Positions 26,704 through 35,952 of a DNA stretch of 64,000 nt are shown in pieces. Location: the NCBI GenBank assembly GCA_020445785.1, contig JAGRFZ010000154.1, forward strand, positions 1-64,000. Direction: 5' to 3'. The position numbers and the translations under genes were made by a program. The DNA comes from Rhodocyclaceae bacterium (GTDB lineage Bacteria; Pseudomonadota; Gammaproteobacteria; Burkholderiales; Rhodocyclaceae). Each line of letters starts with the position of its first letter. Position 1 is the first letter of the stretch. The notes below the pieces were generated by a model that was given only the letters and a program-made list of their open reading frames with translations, had not been told where the DNA came from and did not search any database.

Positions 26704-29700
26704 TCACTCGAATTCGACCAGCAGGTCCTTGGCGTCGACGCGATCGCCGGCCGCCACGATCACGCGCGCCACGACGGCATCCCGGTCGGCAGTGAGCACG
26801 GTTTCCATCTTCATCGCCTCGAGCGAAACCAGCGGACTGCCTTTCTGGATCCGCTGACCCTGGCGTACCGACACCGTCACCACCGCGCCGGGCATGGGCG
26901 CGCCCACCTGCTTCGGGTTGCCCTCCTCGATCTTGGGGTGCCGGCGTCCGGTCGGTGCCGCACCGGCTTTCGGGATGCGCTGCAGGCGCGGCTGGCCGTT
27001 CAATTCGAAGAACACCTTGACCCGCCCTTCCTCGTCCGGCGTGTCGCTGCTGCCGGTCTGGCGCACGATCAGGCTCTTGCCTTTCTCGATCGCTACGCTG
27101 ATCTCCTCTCGGTCCTTCATGCCGTAGAAGAACACCGGCGTAGGCAGCAGGGAAACGTCGCCGAAGCGCGCGTGGTGGGCGGCGTACTCCTTGAACACCT
27201 TGGGGTACATCAGCCATGAGGCGAGATCGGTGTCCGAGATCTGCCGGCCGACCGCGGCCGCCGCTTCACTGCGTGCGGCCTCGAGATCGACCGCCGGCAG
27301 GAAGTCTCCGGCGCGTCCCGCGAGCGGCGCGGCCCCCTTCAGCACCTTGCGCTCGAGCGCCTTCGGGAAGCCATCCGGGGGGAAACCGAGCTCGCCGCGG
27401 AAGAGCGAGACCACCGACTCGGGGAATGCGATCTCCTTCTGCGGATCCGTGACATCGGCCGGCGTGAGCTCGTTGGCGACCATGAACAGCGCCAGGTCGC
27501 CCACCACCTTAGAGGTCGGCGTCACCTTGACGATGTCGCCGAACAACTGGTTCACGTCGGCGTAGGCCTGGGAGACCTCGGGCCAGCGGTGCTCCAAACC
27601 CATTGCCCGGGCCTGCTCGCGCAGGTTGGTGTATTGCCCGCCGGGCATCTCGTGCTTGTACACATCCGACGTGCCGCTGCGGATGTCGGCCTCGAACGGC
27701 GCGTAGGCGCGCCGCACGCCCTCCCAGTAATGGGACAGCGACTGCAGCGCCGCGAGGTCCACCCCGCTGTCGCGCTCCGAGCCGGCCAGCGCGGCGGCGA
27801 TCGAGCCCAGATTGGGTTGCGAGGTGAGCCCGCTCATCGCATCGAGCGCGCCGTCGACGGCATCGGCTCCGGCGGCCACCGCGGCCAACACGCTGGCCGC
27901 AGCGATGCCGGAGGTGTCGTGGGTGTGGAAATGGATCGGCAGGCCGACCGCTTCCTTCAACGCCTTGACCAGCGCGGCTGCCGCGCGCGGCTTGCAGACG
28001 CCGGCCATGTCCTTGATGCCGAGGATGTGGGCGCCGGCCTTTTCGAGCTGTTTGGCGAGATCGACGTAATACCTGAGGTCGTACTTCGGCCGGCTCGCGT
28101 CGAACAGGTCGCCGGTGTAGCAGATCGCGCCTTCGCACAACACGCCGGCCTCATTCACCGCATCCATCGCGACGCGCATGTTGTCGACCCAGTTCAGCGA
28201 ATCGAAGACGCGAAACAGGTCGATGCCATTGGATGCCGCCTGTCGTACGAAGTGGCGCACGACGTTGTCGGCGTAGTTCGTGTAGCCGACCGCGTTGGAC
28301 GCGCGCAACAGCATCTGGAAGAGGACGTTCGGCACCGCGCTGCGCAGGCGAACCAGGCGATCCCACGGGTCCTCCTTGAGGAAGCGCAGGGCCACGTCGA
28401 AGGTCGCCCCGCCCCAGCATTCGAGCGAGAACAGTTGCGGCGCGAGACGCGCATAGTGCGGTGCGATCTCCAGCATGTCGCGCGTGCGCATGCGGGTAGC
28501 GAACAGCGACTGGTGGGCGTCGCGCATGGTCGTGTCGGTGAGCAACACGCGCTGCTGGTCCTTCATCCACTGCGCGAAGGCGCTGGGGCCGAGCTGCTTG
28601 AGCCGATCGCGGCTGCCGGCCGGCGGAGTCGTGCCGAGATCCACCCGGGGCAGGACGGGCCTGCCCAGGGGCCCTGCCGGCGCCACCCGGCCGGCCATTT
28701 CCGGATTGCCGTTGACGCTCACCTCGCCGAGGAACTGCAACAGCTTGGTCGCGCGGTCGCGGCGCTTCTGGAAGCGGAACAGCTCCGGCGTGGTGTCGAT
28801 GAAGCGCGTCGTGCATTCGCCGGACCGGAACTGCGGGTGGGCGATGACGTTCTCGAGGAACTGCAGGTTGGACGACACGCCACGGATGCGGAATTCGCGC
28901 AGCCCGCGGTCCATCCGGGCGATCGCCTCGTCGGGGTCGTGCCCCCAGGCGGTGACCTTGACCAGCAGCGAATCGTAGAACGGGGTGATGACCGCACCGG
29001 TATAGGCGGTGCCGCCGTCCAGCCGCAGGCCGAAGCCCGCCGCACTGCGATAGGCGGTGATGCGCCCGTAGTCCGGCGTGAAATTGTTCTCCGGATCCTC
29101 GGTCGTGACCCGACACTGCAGTGCGTGGCCGTTCAGGCGGACATCGGACTGCGCCGGCAGGTAGGCTTCCGTCGCGCCGATTCGCGCCCATTCGGTGATT
29201 CGGATCTGCGCCTTGACGATGTCGACGCCGGTGACCAGCTCGGTGACCGTATGTTCGACCTGGATGCGCGGGTTCACCTCGATGAAATAGAACGCGCCGC
29301 TGTCGGCGTCCAGCAGGAATTCCACCGTGCCGGCGTGGGTGTAGTGTGCGGAGCGGCACAAGGCCAGCGCAGCATCGCACAGCGCCGAGCGGTGGGCGTC
29401 GTCGAGGTAGGGCGCGGGCGCGCGCTCGACCACCTTCTGGTTGCGACGCTGCACCGAGCAGTCGCGCTCGAACAGGTGCACCAGTCCGCCGTGCGTGTCG
29501 CCCAGCACCTGGACCTCCACGTGGCGGGCACGGCGCACCAGCTTCTCGAGATAGACCTCGTCGTTGCCGAAGGCCGCCAACGCCTCGCGGCGGGCGACGT
29601 CGAGCAGGCCCGGCAGCTCGTCCTCGCTTTCGATCGCACGCATGCCGCGCCCGCCGCCTCCCCAGCTGGCCTTCAGCATCAGCGGGTACCCCACTTCTCG

Positions 29701-30171
29701 GGCGAGCCGCTTGACTTCGTCGAGGTCGGCCGGCAACGCACCCGTGGCCGGCACCACCGGCACCCCGGCTGCGACCGCCAGCGTGCGCGCGGCGACCTTG
29801 TTGCCGAGTTCGCGCATCACCTGCGGCTGGGGACCGATGAAGGCGATGCCGGCCGCGCTGCAGGCTTCGGCGAAATCCGGATTTTCCGACAGGAAACCGT
29901 AGCCCGGATGAATCGCATCGACCCGGGCATCCTTGGCGATTCGGATGATGCCGGGAATGTCCAGATAGGCGGCGATCGGCTTTCGGCCGTCGCCCACCAG
30001 GTAGGATTCGTCGGCCTTGAAGCGATGCAAGGCGAATCGGTCTTCGTTGGCGTAGATCGCGACGGTGCGAATACCCATTTCGCTCGCCGCGCGAAAGACC
30101 CGGATCGCAATCTCGCCCCGGTTGGCGACGAGCAGACTGCGGATTCGGCGTCGGGCATGGGCCTGGCTCAT
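26704..30171 (-). CDS. pyc: Pyruvate carboxylase, single-chain
   Basis: 1155 residues, the usual length of the single-chain enzyme. Biotin carboxylase (about 10-460) has LLVANRGEIAIRVFRAA and FERDCSVQRRNQKVVERAP. The carboxyltransferase (about 540-830) has LLTDTTMRDAHQSLFATRMR and HFHTHDTSGIAAAS. The biotinyl domain has EAMKMET with Lys1121. It makes oxaloacetate from pyruvate, bicarbonate and ATP. Its ATG overlaps the folB TGA as ATGA (30171-30168), so it is the last main gene of the glyA-sdaB-sox operon. That placement fits anaplerosis: serine deaminase upstream produces pyruvate and this enzyme feeds it into the TCA cycle. Control together with sarcosine genes is inferred from the overlap. 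Confidence 0.95.
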   Translation of the reverse strand: MSQAHARRRIRSLLVANRGEIAIRVFRAASEMGIRTVAIYANEDRFALHRFKADESYLVGDGRKPIAAYLDIPGIIRIAKDARVDAIHPGYGFLSENPDFAEACSAAGIAFIGPQPQVMRELGNKVAARTLAVAAGVPVVPATGALPADLDEVKRLAREVGYPLMLKASWGGGGRGMRAIESEDELPGLLDVARREALAAFGNDEVYLEKLVRRARHVEVQVLGDTHGGLVHLFERDCSVQRRNQKVVERAPAPYLDDAHRSALCDAALALCRSAHYTHAGTVEFLLDADSGAFYFIEVNPRIQVEHTVTELVTGVDIVKAQIRITEWARIGATEAYLPAQSDVRLNGHALQCRVTTEDPENNFTPDYGRITAYRSAAGFGLRLDGGTAYTGAVITPFYDSLLVKVTAWGHDPDEAIARMDRGLREFRIRGVSSNLQFLENVIAHPQFRSGECTTRFIDTTPELFRFQKRRDRATKLLQFLGEVSVNGNPEMAGRVAPAGPLGRPVLPRVDLGTTPPAGSRDRLKQLGPSAFAQWMKDQQRVLLTDTTMRDAHQSLFATRMRTRDMLEIAPHYARLAPQLFSLECWGGATFDVALRFLKEDPWDRLVRLRSAVPNVLFQMLLRASNAVGYTNYADNVVRHFVRQAASNGIDLFRVFDSLNWVDNMRVAMDAVNEAGVLCEGAICYTGDLFDASRPKYDLRYYVDLAKQLEKAGAHILGIKDMAGVCKPRAAAALVKALKEAVGLPIHFHTHDTSGIAAASVLAAVAAGADAVDGALDAMSGLTSQPNLGSIAAALAGSERDSGVDLAALQSLSHYWEGVRRAYAPFEADIRSGTSDVYKHEMPGGQYTNLREQARAMGLEHRWPEVSQAYADVNQLFGDIVKVTPTSKVVGDLALFMVANELTPADVTDPQKEIAFPESVVSLFRGELGFPPDGFPKALERKVLKGAAPLAGRAGDFLPAVDLEAARSEAAAAVGRQISDTDLASWLMYPKVFKEYAAHHARFGDVSLLPTPVFFYGMKDREEISVAIEKGKSLIVRQTGSSDTPDEEGRVKVFFELNGQPRLQRIPKAGAAPTGRRHPKIEEGNPKQVGAPMPGAVVTVSVRQGQRIQKGSPLVSLEAMKMETVLTADRDAVVARVIVAAGDRVDAKDLLVEFE

Positions 30172-30605
30172 GACTGACCTCGGCGAAGATTTCGGCGGCG
30201 GCGGATCGACACGCCGACACGGTCGGCGACGTCGAAGATGCCGGGTTTCGAGACGGCCACCGCCACCGACGACAGCGCGAAGTCGGCGAGCAGGCTGTCG
30301 GCGACGTTCCGAGCGAAGCGCTCGAGCAATTCGCATCGATTCCGCACTGCCCGCTCGTGCACCGGGGCCACGACGGCGCCGTCGTCCGCCGCATCGTCGA
30401 GCCGATCGCTGAAGCAGCCATGGGAATGCGCCAGGCCCAGCTCGAGGTCGACCACCAGCGGCTGCAGCGCGTGGCGCTCGTGTTCGTACACACCGATCAC
30501 CGCCTCGACGCGCAGGCCTCGCAGGACGATGCGGTCGTCGCCGGCGAGCGGCGCCGCGCTGACGCGCGCCGGCCGGCTCGCGATCTCGATCGCTTCGAGC
30601 GACAT
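30168..30605 (-). CDS. folB: FolB-like dihydroneopterin aldolase family protein
   Basis: A 145-residue protein of the T-fold pterin family: IVLRGLRVEAVIGVYEHERH contains the catalytic-region glutamate of dihydroneopterin aldolase, LVVDLELGL follows, and VAVSKPGIF matches the C-terminal KP motif. FolB makes 6-hydroxymethyl-dihydropterin for folate. Placed between soxG and pyc, it may keep up tetrahydrofolate supply, since sarcosine oxidase transfers its methyl group to THF. Start is ATG at 30605, five bases after the soxG stop. The housekeeping folB may be elsewhere, which would make this a pathway-specific copy. Confidence 0.8.
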   Translation of the reverse strand: MSLEAIEIASRPARVSAAPLAGDDRIVLRGLRVEAVIGVYEHERHALQPLVVDLELGLAHSHGCFSDRLDDAADDGAVVAPVHERAVRNRCELLERFARNVADSLLADFALSSVAVAVSKPGIFDVADRVGVSIRRRRNLRRGQS

Positions 30606-30610
30606 CGCCC

Positions 30611-31249
30611 TCAGTCCGCGATATGCACGCCGAACTCTTCGGCGGCGTCGAGTAGCCAACGGTAGAGGTAGTCCGCAAAGCTGCGGCGAATGACCAGTTC
30701 CCAGCGTTCTTCGCCGACGCGGCGGACCAGCGCAGCGCTTTTCGCGAAGACGGTGCCGACGCCCCTACCGACCGGGAAGCTGGCCGGATGGACATCGTAC
30801 GGCGTCGACTTCATCAGCACTTCGCGCACCCCGGTGCCGCTGAGTTCGAGCACGGTTTGCCCACCGCTGACATTGACCACCGCAAAATGACCGCCCAGGC
30901 ATTCACGCAGCCGCAACTCGGTGGCGAACTCGGCGCCGCCGGGCACGATGATCAGCCACTCGTCGGGCGAGAGCCACTGGATGCTGGACGTGCCCTCGGC
31001 GGCGAGCGACAGCCCGCACGCCTTGGTCGGCAGCGGCAGGCCGAGGGCCTGCTCGACGCCGGCGACGAAGGCCTCGTCGGCGGCGTTGCCCCGCAGGATG
31101 AGATGGCCGAGGAAGGCGCGTTCGCGCACGACGACGCCAGCGCCCTCGGCATTGGCTAGCGTCGCGACCCTGGGGCGGCACGCGGCCAACGGGGATTCCG
31201 ACGCCACGGAGGCCGCCGGATTGACATCGAAAACGGCTGCATCAGACAT
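30611..31249 (-). CDS. soxG: Sarcosine oxidase gamma subunit
   Basis: A 212-residue member of the SoxG family: FLGHLILRGNA, QWLSPDEWLIIVPGGAE, VVNVSGGQTVLELSGTGVREVLMKSTPYDVHP and the RRSFADYLYRWLLDAAEEFG ending are typical. The subunit has no cofactor; it holds the alpha-beta core of heterotetrameric sarcosine oxidase together. The ATG at 31249 has GGGAG eight bases upstream and overlaps the soxA 3' end by eight bases. Upstream and downstream genes are soxA and folB. Confidence 0.92.
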   Translation of the reverse strand: MSDAAVFDVNPAASVASESPLAACRPRVATLANAEGAGVVVRERAFLGHLILRGNAADEAFVAGVEQALGLPLPTKACGLSLAAEGTSSIQWLSPDEWLIIVPGGAEFATELRLRECLGGHFAVVNVSGGQTVLELSGTGVREVLMKSTPYDVHPASFPVGRGVGTVFAKSAALVRRVGEERWELVIRRSFADYLYRWLLDAAEEFGVHIAD

Positions 31250-34200
31250 TCTGGCGGCTCCCTTCGGGATCGTAGAAGACGGGCTCGACGACCGTGGCGG
31301 CATGCACCTGACCATCCGCCATCGGCAAGTAGACGGTCTGGCCCATGCGCTGGCCGCCACCCTTCAGCAGGGCCAGCGCGAAACCGTGACCGAGGGTCGG
31401 GCTGTAATAGCTGGAGGTGACGTGGCCGAACATCGGCATCGGAATCCGCAACTCCTTTTCGAGCACGATCTGTGCTCCTTCCTCGAGCACCAGGGCAGGC
31501 TCGAGCGGCTTCAGACCGACCAGTTGCTTGCGGTCCTCGCGCTGGGTGTCCGGACGCGAAAGCGCACGCCGGCCGATCCATGAATATGGTTTTTTATAGC
31601 CCACGCACCACTGCATGCCGAGGTCTTCCGGCGTGACCGAGCCATCGGTATCCTGGCCGACGATGATGAAGCCCTTCTCGGCGCGCAACACGTGCATCGT
31701 TTCGGTACCGTACGGCGTCAGGCCGTACTTTTCGCCCTTCTCGAACAAGGCCTTCCAGACATGCAGCGCATGATTGGCCTGCACGTTGATCTCGTACGAG
31801 AGTTCCCCGGTGAAGGAGATCCGGAACACCCGCGCCGGCACGCCGGCGACGGTGCCGGAACGCCAGTCCATGAAACCGAACTGGTCGTTGGCGAGATCGA
31901 TATCGGTGAGTTCCGCCAGCAGCTTGCGGGCATGGGGGCCGTTGATCGCCATCGCCGCCCAGTGGTCGGTGACGGAGTTGAAGTACACCTCCAGTTCGGG
32001 CCACTCGGTCTGGTGCCACAGCTCCAGCCAGTCCAGCACGGCGGCGGCGCCACCGGTGGTGGTGGTCATGTGGAAGTGGTTGTCGCCGAGGCAGGCGGTG
32101 ACACCGTCGTCCATCACCATGCCATCGTCCTTGCACATCAGGCCGTAGCGGCACTTGCCGACACCGAGCTTGGTCCAGGCATTGGTGTAGATGCGGTTCA
32201 GGAATTCGCGCGCGTCCTTGCCCTGGATCTCGATCTTGCCCAAGGTCGAGGCGTCGAGTATGCCGACCCCCTCGCGCACCGCGCGACACTCGCGCTGCAC
32301 GGCTTCGGACATGCTCTCATTGCCGCGCGGGTAGTACCACGGCCGCATCCATTGGCCGACTTCTTCGAGCTTCGCGCCATTGGCGACGTGCCACGAATGC
32401 ATCGCGGTGTAGCGCCGGGGATCGAACAGCTCGCGACAATGACGACCCGCGATCGCACCGAAGGTGATCGGCGTGTAGTTCGGACGAAACACCGTGGTGC
32501 CGGTCTCGGGAATCGTCTGGCCGAGACAGCGTGCCGCGATCGCCATGCCGTTGATGTTGGCGAGCTTGCCCTGGTCGGTGCCGAAGCCCATGCCGGTGTA
32601 GCGCTTGACGTGTTCGATCGATTCGAAGCCCTCGCGCGTGGCCAGCTCGATGCCGCCCGCCGTCACGTCGTTCTGCTGATCGACGAACTGCTTGGGCGCA
32701 CGCATTGCCGGCTTCGGGTGCGGCACCTGGAACAGCGCGACCGCCTTGTCCTCGCGTACGCTTCGGATCTCCGGCAAGGTGATCGATGCGGCCTGGGCAC
32801 CCAGCTCGGCCAGCGCGCTTGCCGCCGCCTCGGTGCCATCGGCAAGCGCCTGCGCCAGCGCTGCGCGCCCGTTCACACCGCCGGCGGGCAACAGGCCGGC
32901 CACCTTGCCCGGCACGAAGCCGAGGATGTCGTCGCGCCACTCGGGGCGCACGCCGCTGTGCGCGGCCAGGTGCACCACCGGACTGTACCCCCCCGAACTG
33001 GCGATGGTGTCGCAGGCGAGCGCATCGGCCGTGCCGCGCACCGCAAAGCCTTCCACATCGATCGCTGCGACCAGCGCCGCGCTGACCCGCTTCTTGCCGC
33101 GCGCCTCGATCACCGCGCTGCCGGTAACGATGCGAATACCGCGGTTGCGGGCCTCCGCGGCCAGGTCACCGCCCGGATTGTCGCGGGCGTCGACGATGGC
33201 CACCACTTCGCGCCCCGCGTCGTGCCAGTCCAGGGCCGCGCGGTAAGCGTGGTCGTTCGCGGTCGACAGCACCAGGCGCTGCCCCGGCACCACGGCATAG
33301 CGGTGGATGTAGGTCGAGATCGCGCCGGCGACCATGTTGCCCGGCACGTCGTTGCCGGCGTAGACCAGCGGGCGTTCGTGGGTGCCGGTCGCCAGCACCA
33401 CCCGCCCGGCTCGCACCCGGTGCATGCGGGCCCGCACCTGGCGACGGCCTTGGGCCGGCGGTGCCGTGTCGGCCAGATGTTCGGTGCGACGCTCATGCAA
33501 GGTGACGAAATTGTGGTCGTGGTAGCCGTTGGCGGTGGTTCGTGGCAGCAGCAGTACTTCGGGCATCGCCGCGAGTTCGTCGAGCACCTTGCCGACCCAG
33601 TGGGCAGCGGGACGACCGTCGATCGACTCGCGCGAATCGAGCAGCGAGCCGCCCATCTCCTCTTGCTCGTCGCAGACGATCACGCGCGCGCCGCTTCGAC
33701 CGGCGACCAGTGCCGCTGCCAGACCCGCCGGCCCGGCGCCGATCACCAGGACGTCGCAGTGGCGGTTGATGTGGTCGTAGATGTCGGGATCGTTCTCGCG
33801 AGGGGCGCGCCCGAGGCCGGCCGCCTTGCGAATATACTTTTCGTACTTCGGCCACATCGCGGCCGGCGCCATGAAGGTCTTGTAGTAGAAGCCCGGCGGC
33901 ATGAACTTGCCACCCATCTCGCCGACCACGCCCATCAGGTCACGCTCGACGTTCGGCCAGCCATTGGTGCTGCTGGACACCAGACCGCGGTACAGCGCCT
34001 GCTGGGTCGCCCGCACGTTCGGCACCTGGCCCGCCTCGGTGGCACCGAGCTGGAGGATCGCGTTCGGTTCCTCGGCGCCGGCTGCGACGATGCCGCGCGG
34101 GCGCGAATACTTGAAGCTTCGATTGACCACGTCGACGCCGTTGGCGAGCAGTGCCGAGGCGAGCGTGTCGCCGACGAAACCCTCGTAGCTGACGCCGTTG

Positions 34201-34268
34201 AAGCTGAATTGCAGCGGGCGGCCGCGATCGATACGCCCACCCTTGGCCAGGCGATTGCGTTGGCTCAT
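31242..34268 (-). CDS. soxA: Sarcosine oxidase alpha subunit
   Basis: 1008 residues, the usual length. The N-terminal (2Fe-2S-like) region begins MSQRNRLAKGGRIDRG. A FAD/NAD dinucleotide site follows (DVLVIGAGPAGLAAALVAG), then the NAD(P) domain, and the last 400 residues are T-protein-like and bind tetrahydrofolate (ILDASTLGKIEIQG, FRISFTGELSYEIN). The complex oxidises sarcosine to glycine, passing the methyl carbon to THF as 5,10-methylene-THF and electrons to O2. The gene overlaps soxD by ATGA at 34268-34265 and soxG by eight bases. Confidence 0.95.
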   Translation of the reverse strand: MSQRNRLAKGGRIDRGRPLQFSFNGVSYEGFVGDTLASALLANGVDVVNRSFKYSRPRGIVAAGAEEPNAILQLGATEAGQVPNVRATQQALYRGLVSSSTNGWPNVERDLMGVVGEMGGKFMPPGFYYKTFMAPAAMWPKYEKYIRKAAGLGRAPRENDPDIYDHINRHCDVLVIGAGPAGLAAALVAGRSGARVIVCDEQEEMGGSLLDSRESIDGRPAAHWVGKVLDELAAMPEVLLLPRTTANGYHDHNFVTLHERRTEHLADTAPPAQGRRQVRARMHRVRAGRVVLATGTHERPLVYAGNDVPGNMVAGAISTYIHRYAVVPGQRLVLSTANDHAYRAALDWHDAGREVVAIVDARDNPGGDLAAEARNRGIRIVTGSAVIEARGKKRVSAALVAAIDVEGFAVRGTADALACDTIASSGGYSPVVHLAAHSGVRPEWRDDILGFVPGKVAGLLPAGGVNGRAALAQALADGTEAAASALAELGAQAASITLPEIRSVREDKAVALFQVPHPKPAMRAPKQFVDQQNDVTAGGIELATREGFESIEHVKRYTGMGFGTDQGKLANINGMAIAARCLGQTIPETGTTVFRPNYTPITFGAIAGRHCRELFDPRRYTAMHSWHVANGAKLEEVGQWMRPWYYPRGNESMSEAVQRECRAVREGVGILDASTLGKIEIQGKDAREFLNRIYTNAWTKLGVGKCRYGLMCKDDGMVMDDGVTACLGDNHFHMTTTTGGAAAVLDWLELWHQTEWPELEVYFNSVTDHWAAMAINGPHARKLLAELTDIDLANDQFGFMDWRSGTVAGVPARVFRISFTGELSYEINVQANHALHVWKALFEKGEKYGLTPYGTETMHVLRAEKGFIIVGQDTDGSVTPEDLGMQWCVGYKKPYSWIGRRALSRPDTQREDRKQLVGLKPLEPALVLEEGAQIVLEKELRIPMPMFGHVTSSYYSPTLGHGFALALLKGGGQRMGQTVYLPMADGQVHAATVVEPVFYDPEGSRQNV

Positions 34269-34576
34269 TTTGCGCCCCCCGTGCCGACGCCCGGCGCCCG
34301 ATCGCTCGCGGGATGCTGTCCGGCCTTGTAGGTTTCGAGAATTTCGTAGCTGACGGTATGCCGCGTCACATTGAAGTACTTGCGGCAGCCGGCGGCGTGG
34401 AGCCACTGTTCGTGGTGCACCCCGCGGGGGTTCTTGCGGAAGAACAGGTAGTCACCCCAGACCTCGTCCGGGGTTTCCTCGGGGTTCTGCGGCCGGGCAA
34501 TGTGCGCCTCCCCCTTCGGGCGGAACTCCTCCTCTTCGCGATATTCCTCGCAATACGGGCAATAGATAAGCAACAT
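34265..34576 (-). CDS. soxD: Sarcosine oxidase delta subunit
   Basis: A 103-residue protein starting LLIYCPYCEEYREEEEF. The CPYC pair plus a later His/Cys pair (QWLHAAGCRKYF) make the zinc site of the delta subunit, and WGDYLFFRKNPRGVHHEQW is the family signature. It has a structural role in the SoxBDAG heterotetramer. It lies 14 bases after soxB and overlaps soxA by four bases. Confidence 0.94.
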   Translation of the reverse strand: MLLIYCPYCEEYREEEEFRPKGEAHIARPQNPEETPDEVWGDYLFFRKNPRGVHHEQWLHAAGCRKYFNVTRHTVSYEILETYKAGQHPASDRAPGVGTGGAK

Positions 34577-34590
34577 GGGTCCTGTTCCTC

Positions 34591-35841
34591 TCAGTGCGCG
34601 ACGCCGGCGGCACCGTGCTCGTCAATCAGTTTTCCGGAGATGAAGCGGTCGATCGAGAACGGTGCGGCGAGCAGATGCGCCTTGCCCGCCGCGAGCGTCG
34701 CCGCAAAGACGTGGCCCGAACCGGGGGTCGCCTTGAAGCCGCCGGTCCCCCAGCCACAGTTGAAGAACAGCCCGCCGACCGAAGTTGCAGAAATGATCGG
34801 GCAGGCATCCGGGCAGGTGTCGACGATGCCGCCCCACTGACGGTTCATGCGCACCCGCGAGAAGCTGGGGAACAGTTCGACGATGGCCTGCAGCGTATGC
34901 TCGATGGTGGTGTAGCTTCCGCGCTGGCCATAGCCGTTGTAGCCGTCGATGCCGGCGCCGATCACCAGGTCGCCCTTGTCGGACTGGCTGATGTAGCCAT
35001 GGACGTGGTTCGACATGACGACGGTGTCGAGCACCGGCTTCATCGGCTCGGACACCAGGGCCTGCAGCGGATGGGATTCGAGCGGCAGGCGCAGCCCAGC
35101 CATTTTCGCGATCACGCTGGAGTTGCCCGCGGCGACCACGCCGACCGAATCGGCGGCGATGAAGCCGCGCGTGGTCTCCACCCCCTGGACCCTGCCCCCG
35201 CTCACGCGGATTCCGGTCACCTCGGTCTGCTGCAGCAGATCCACGCCATGGGCATCAGCGCCGCGCGCATAGCCCCAGGCCACGGCATCGTGCCGCGCCA
35301 CACCGCCGCGCGGCTGCCACGAGGCGCCGAGCACCGGGTAGCGGGTGTTGCGCGAACAATCCATCAGCGGCACGATCTCCTGGATCCGCCTGACGTCGAG
35401 CACTTCGCCATCGACGCCGTTGAGACGGTTGGCATTGACGCGGCGCTGGATGTCGCGCATGTCCTGCAGGGTGTGACCGAGGTTCATCACGCCGCGTTGC
35501 GAGAACATGACGTTGTAGTTGAGGTCCTGCGATAGACCTTCCCACAGCTTCATGGCGTGCTCGTAGAGCCACGCCGCCTCGTCCCACAGGTAGTTCGAGC
35601 GCACGATGGTGGTGTTGCGCGCGGTGTTGCCGCCCCCCAGCCAACCTTTCTCGACCACCGCGACGTTGGTGATGCCGTGCACCTTGGCGAGATAGTAGGC
35701 CGTGGCCAGACCATGCCCGCCACCGCCGACGATCACGATGTCGTATCTCGCCTTCGGTTCCGGATTGCGCCAAGCCCGCTGCCAGTTCTCGTGGTAGCTG
35801 AGGCCGTGCTTCAGCAGTCCGAATCCTGAATAGTGCTGCAT
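34591..35841 (-). CDS. soxB: Sarcosine oxidase beta subunit
   Basis: A 416-residue FAD-dependent oxidase. [20 protein letters not shown] is the FAD-binding fold, and [10 protein letters not shown] contains the histidine (about 184) that matches the FMN-linked histidine of the family. [21 protein letters not shown] is the C-terminal FAD clamp. It holds the active site for sarcosine oxidation. The ATG at 35841 has AGGAG nine bases upstream. It lies 111 bases after sdaB, the only sizeable gap in the operon, so an internal promoter is possible. Confidence 0.95.
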   Translation of the reverse strand: MQHYSGFGLLKHGLSYHENWQRAWRNPEPKARYDIVIVGGGGHGLATAYYLAKVHGITNVAVVEKGWLGGGNTARNTTIVRSNYLWDEAAWLYEHAMKLWEGLSQDLNYNVMFSQRGVMNLGHTLQDMRDIQRRVNANRLNGVDGEVLDVRRIQEIVPLMDCSRNTRYPVLGASWQPRGGVARHDAVAWGYARGADAHGVDLLQQTEVTGIRVSGGRVQGVETTRGFIAADSVGVVAAGNSSVIAKMAGLRLPLESHPLQALVSEPMKPVLDTVVMSNHVHGYISQSDKGDLVIGAGIDGYNGYGQRGSYTTIEHTLQAIVELFPSFSRVRMNRQWGGIVDTCPDACPIISATSVGGLFFNCGWGTGGFKATPGSGHVFAATLAAGKAHLLAAPFSIDRFISGKLIDEHGAAGVAH

Positions 35842-35952
35842 GCCCCTATCTCCTGAATGATTGCCCTGCGGAGGCGGGCCACTGGGCACACGTCCGCTGC
35901 TTGAAGGAATTCATCGCCCCGTCCCTGCCGCAATGGCTGCTCCGCTTTTCGA

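Noticed and set aside
27589..30177. An 862-codon open frame opposite to pyc, and a similar one at 31692-34331 opposite to soxA
   Set aside because: Both are antisense shadows of genes with clear family assignments and show no coherent protein features.
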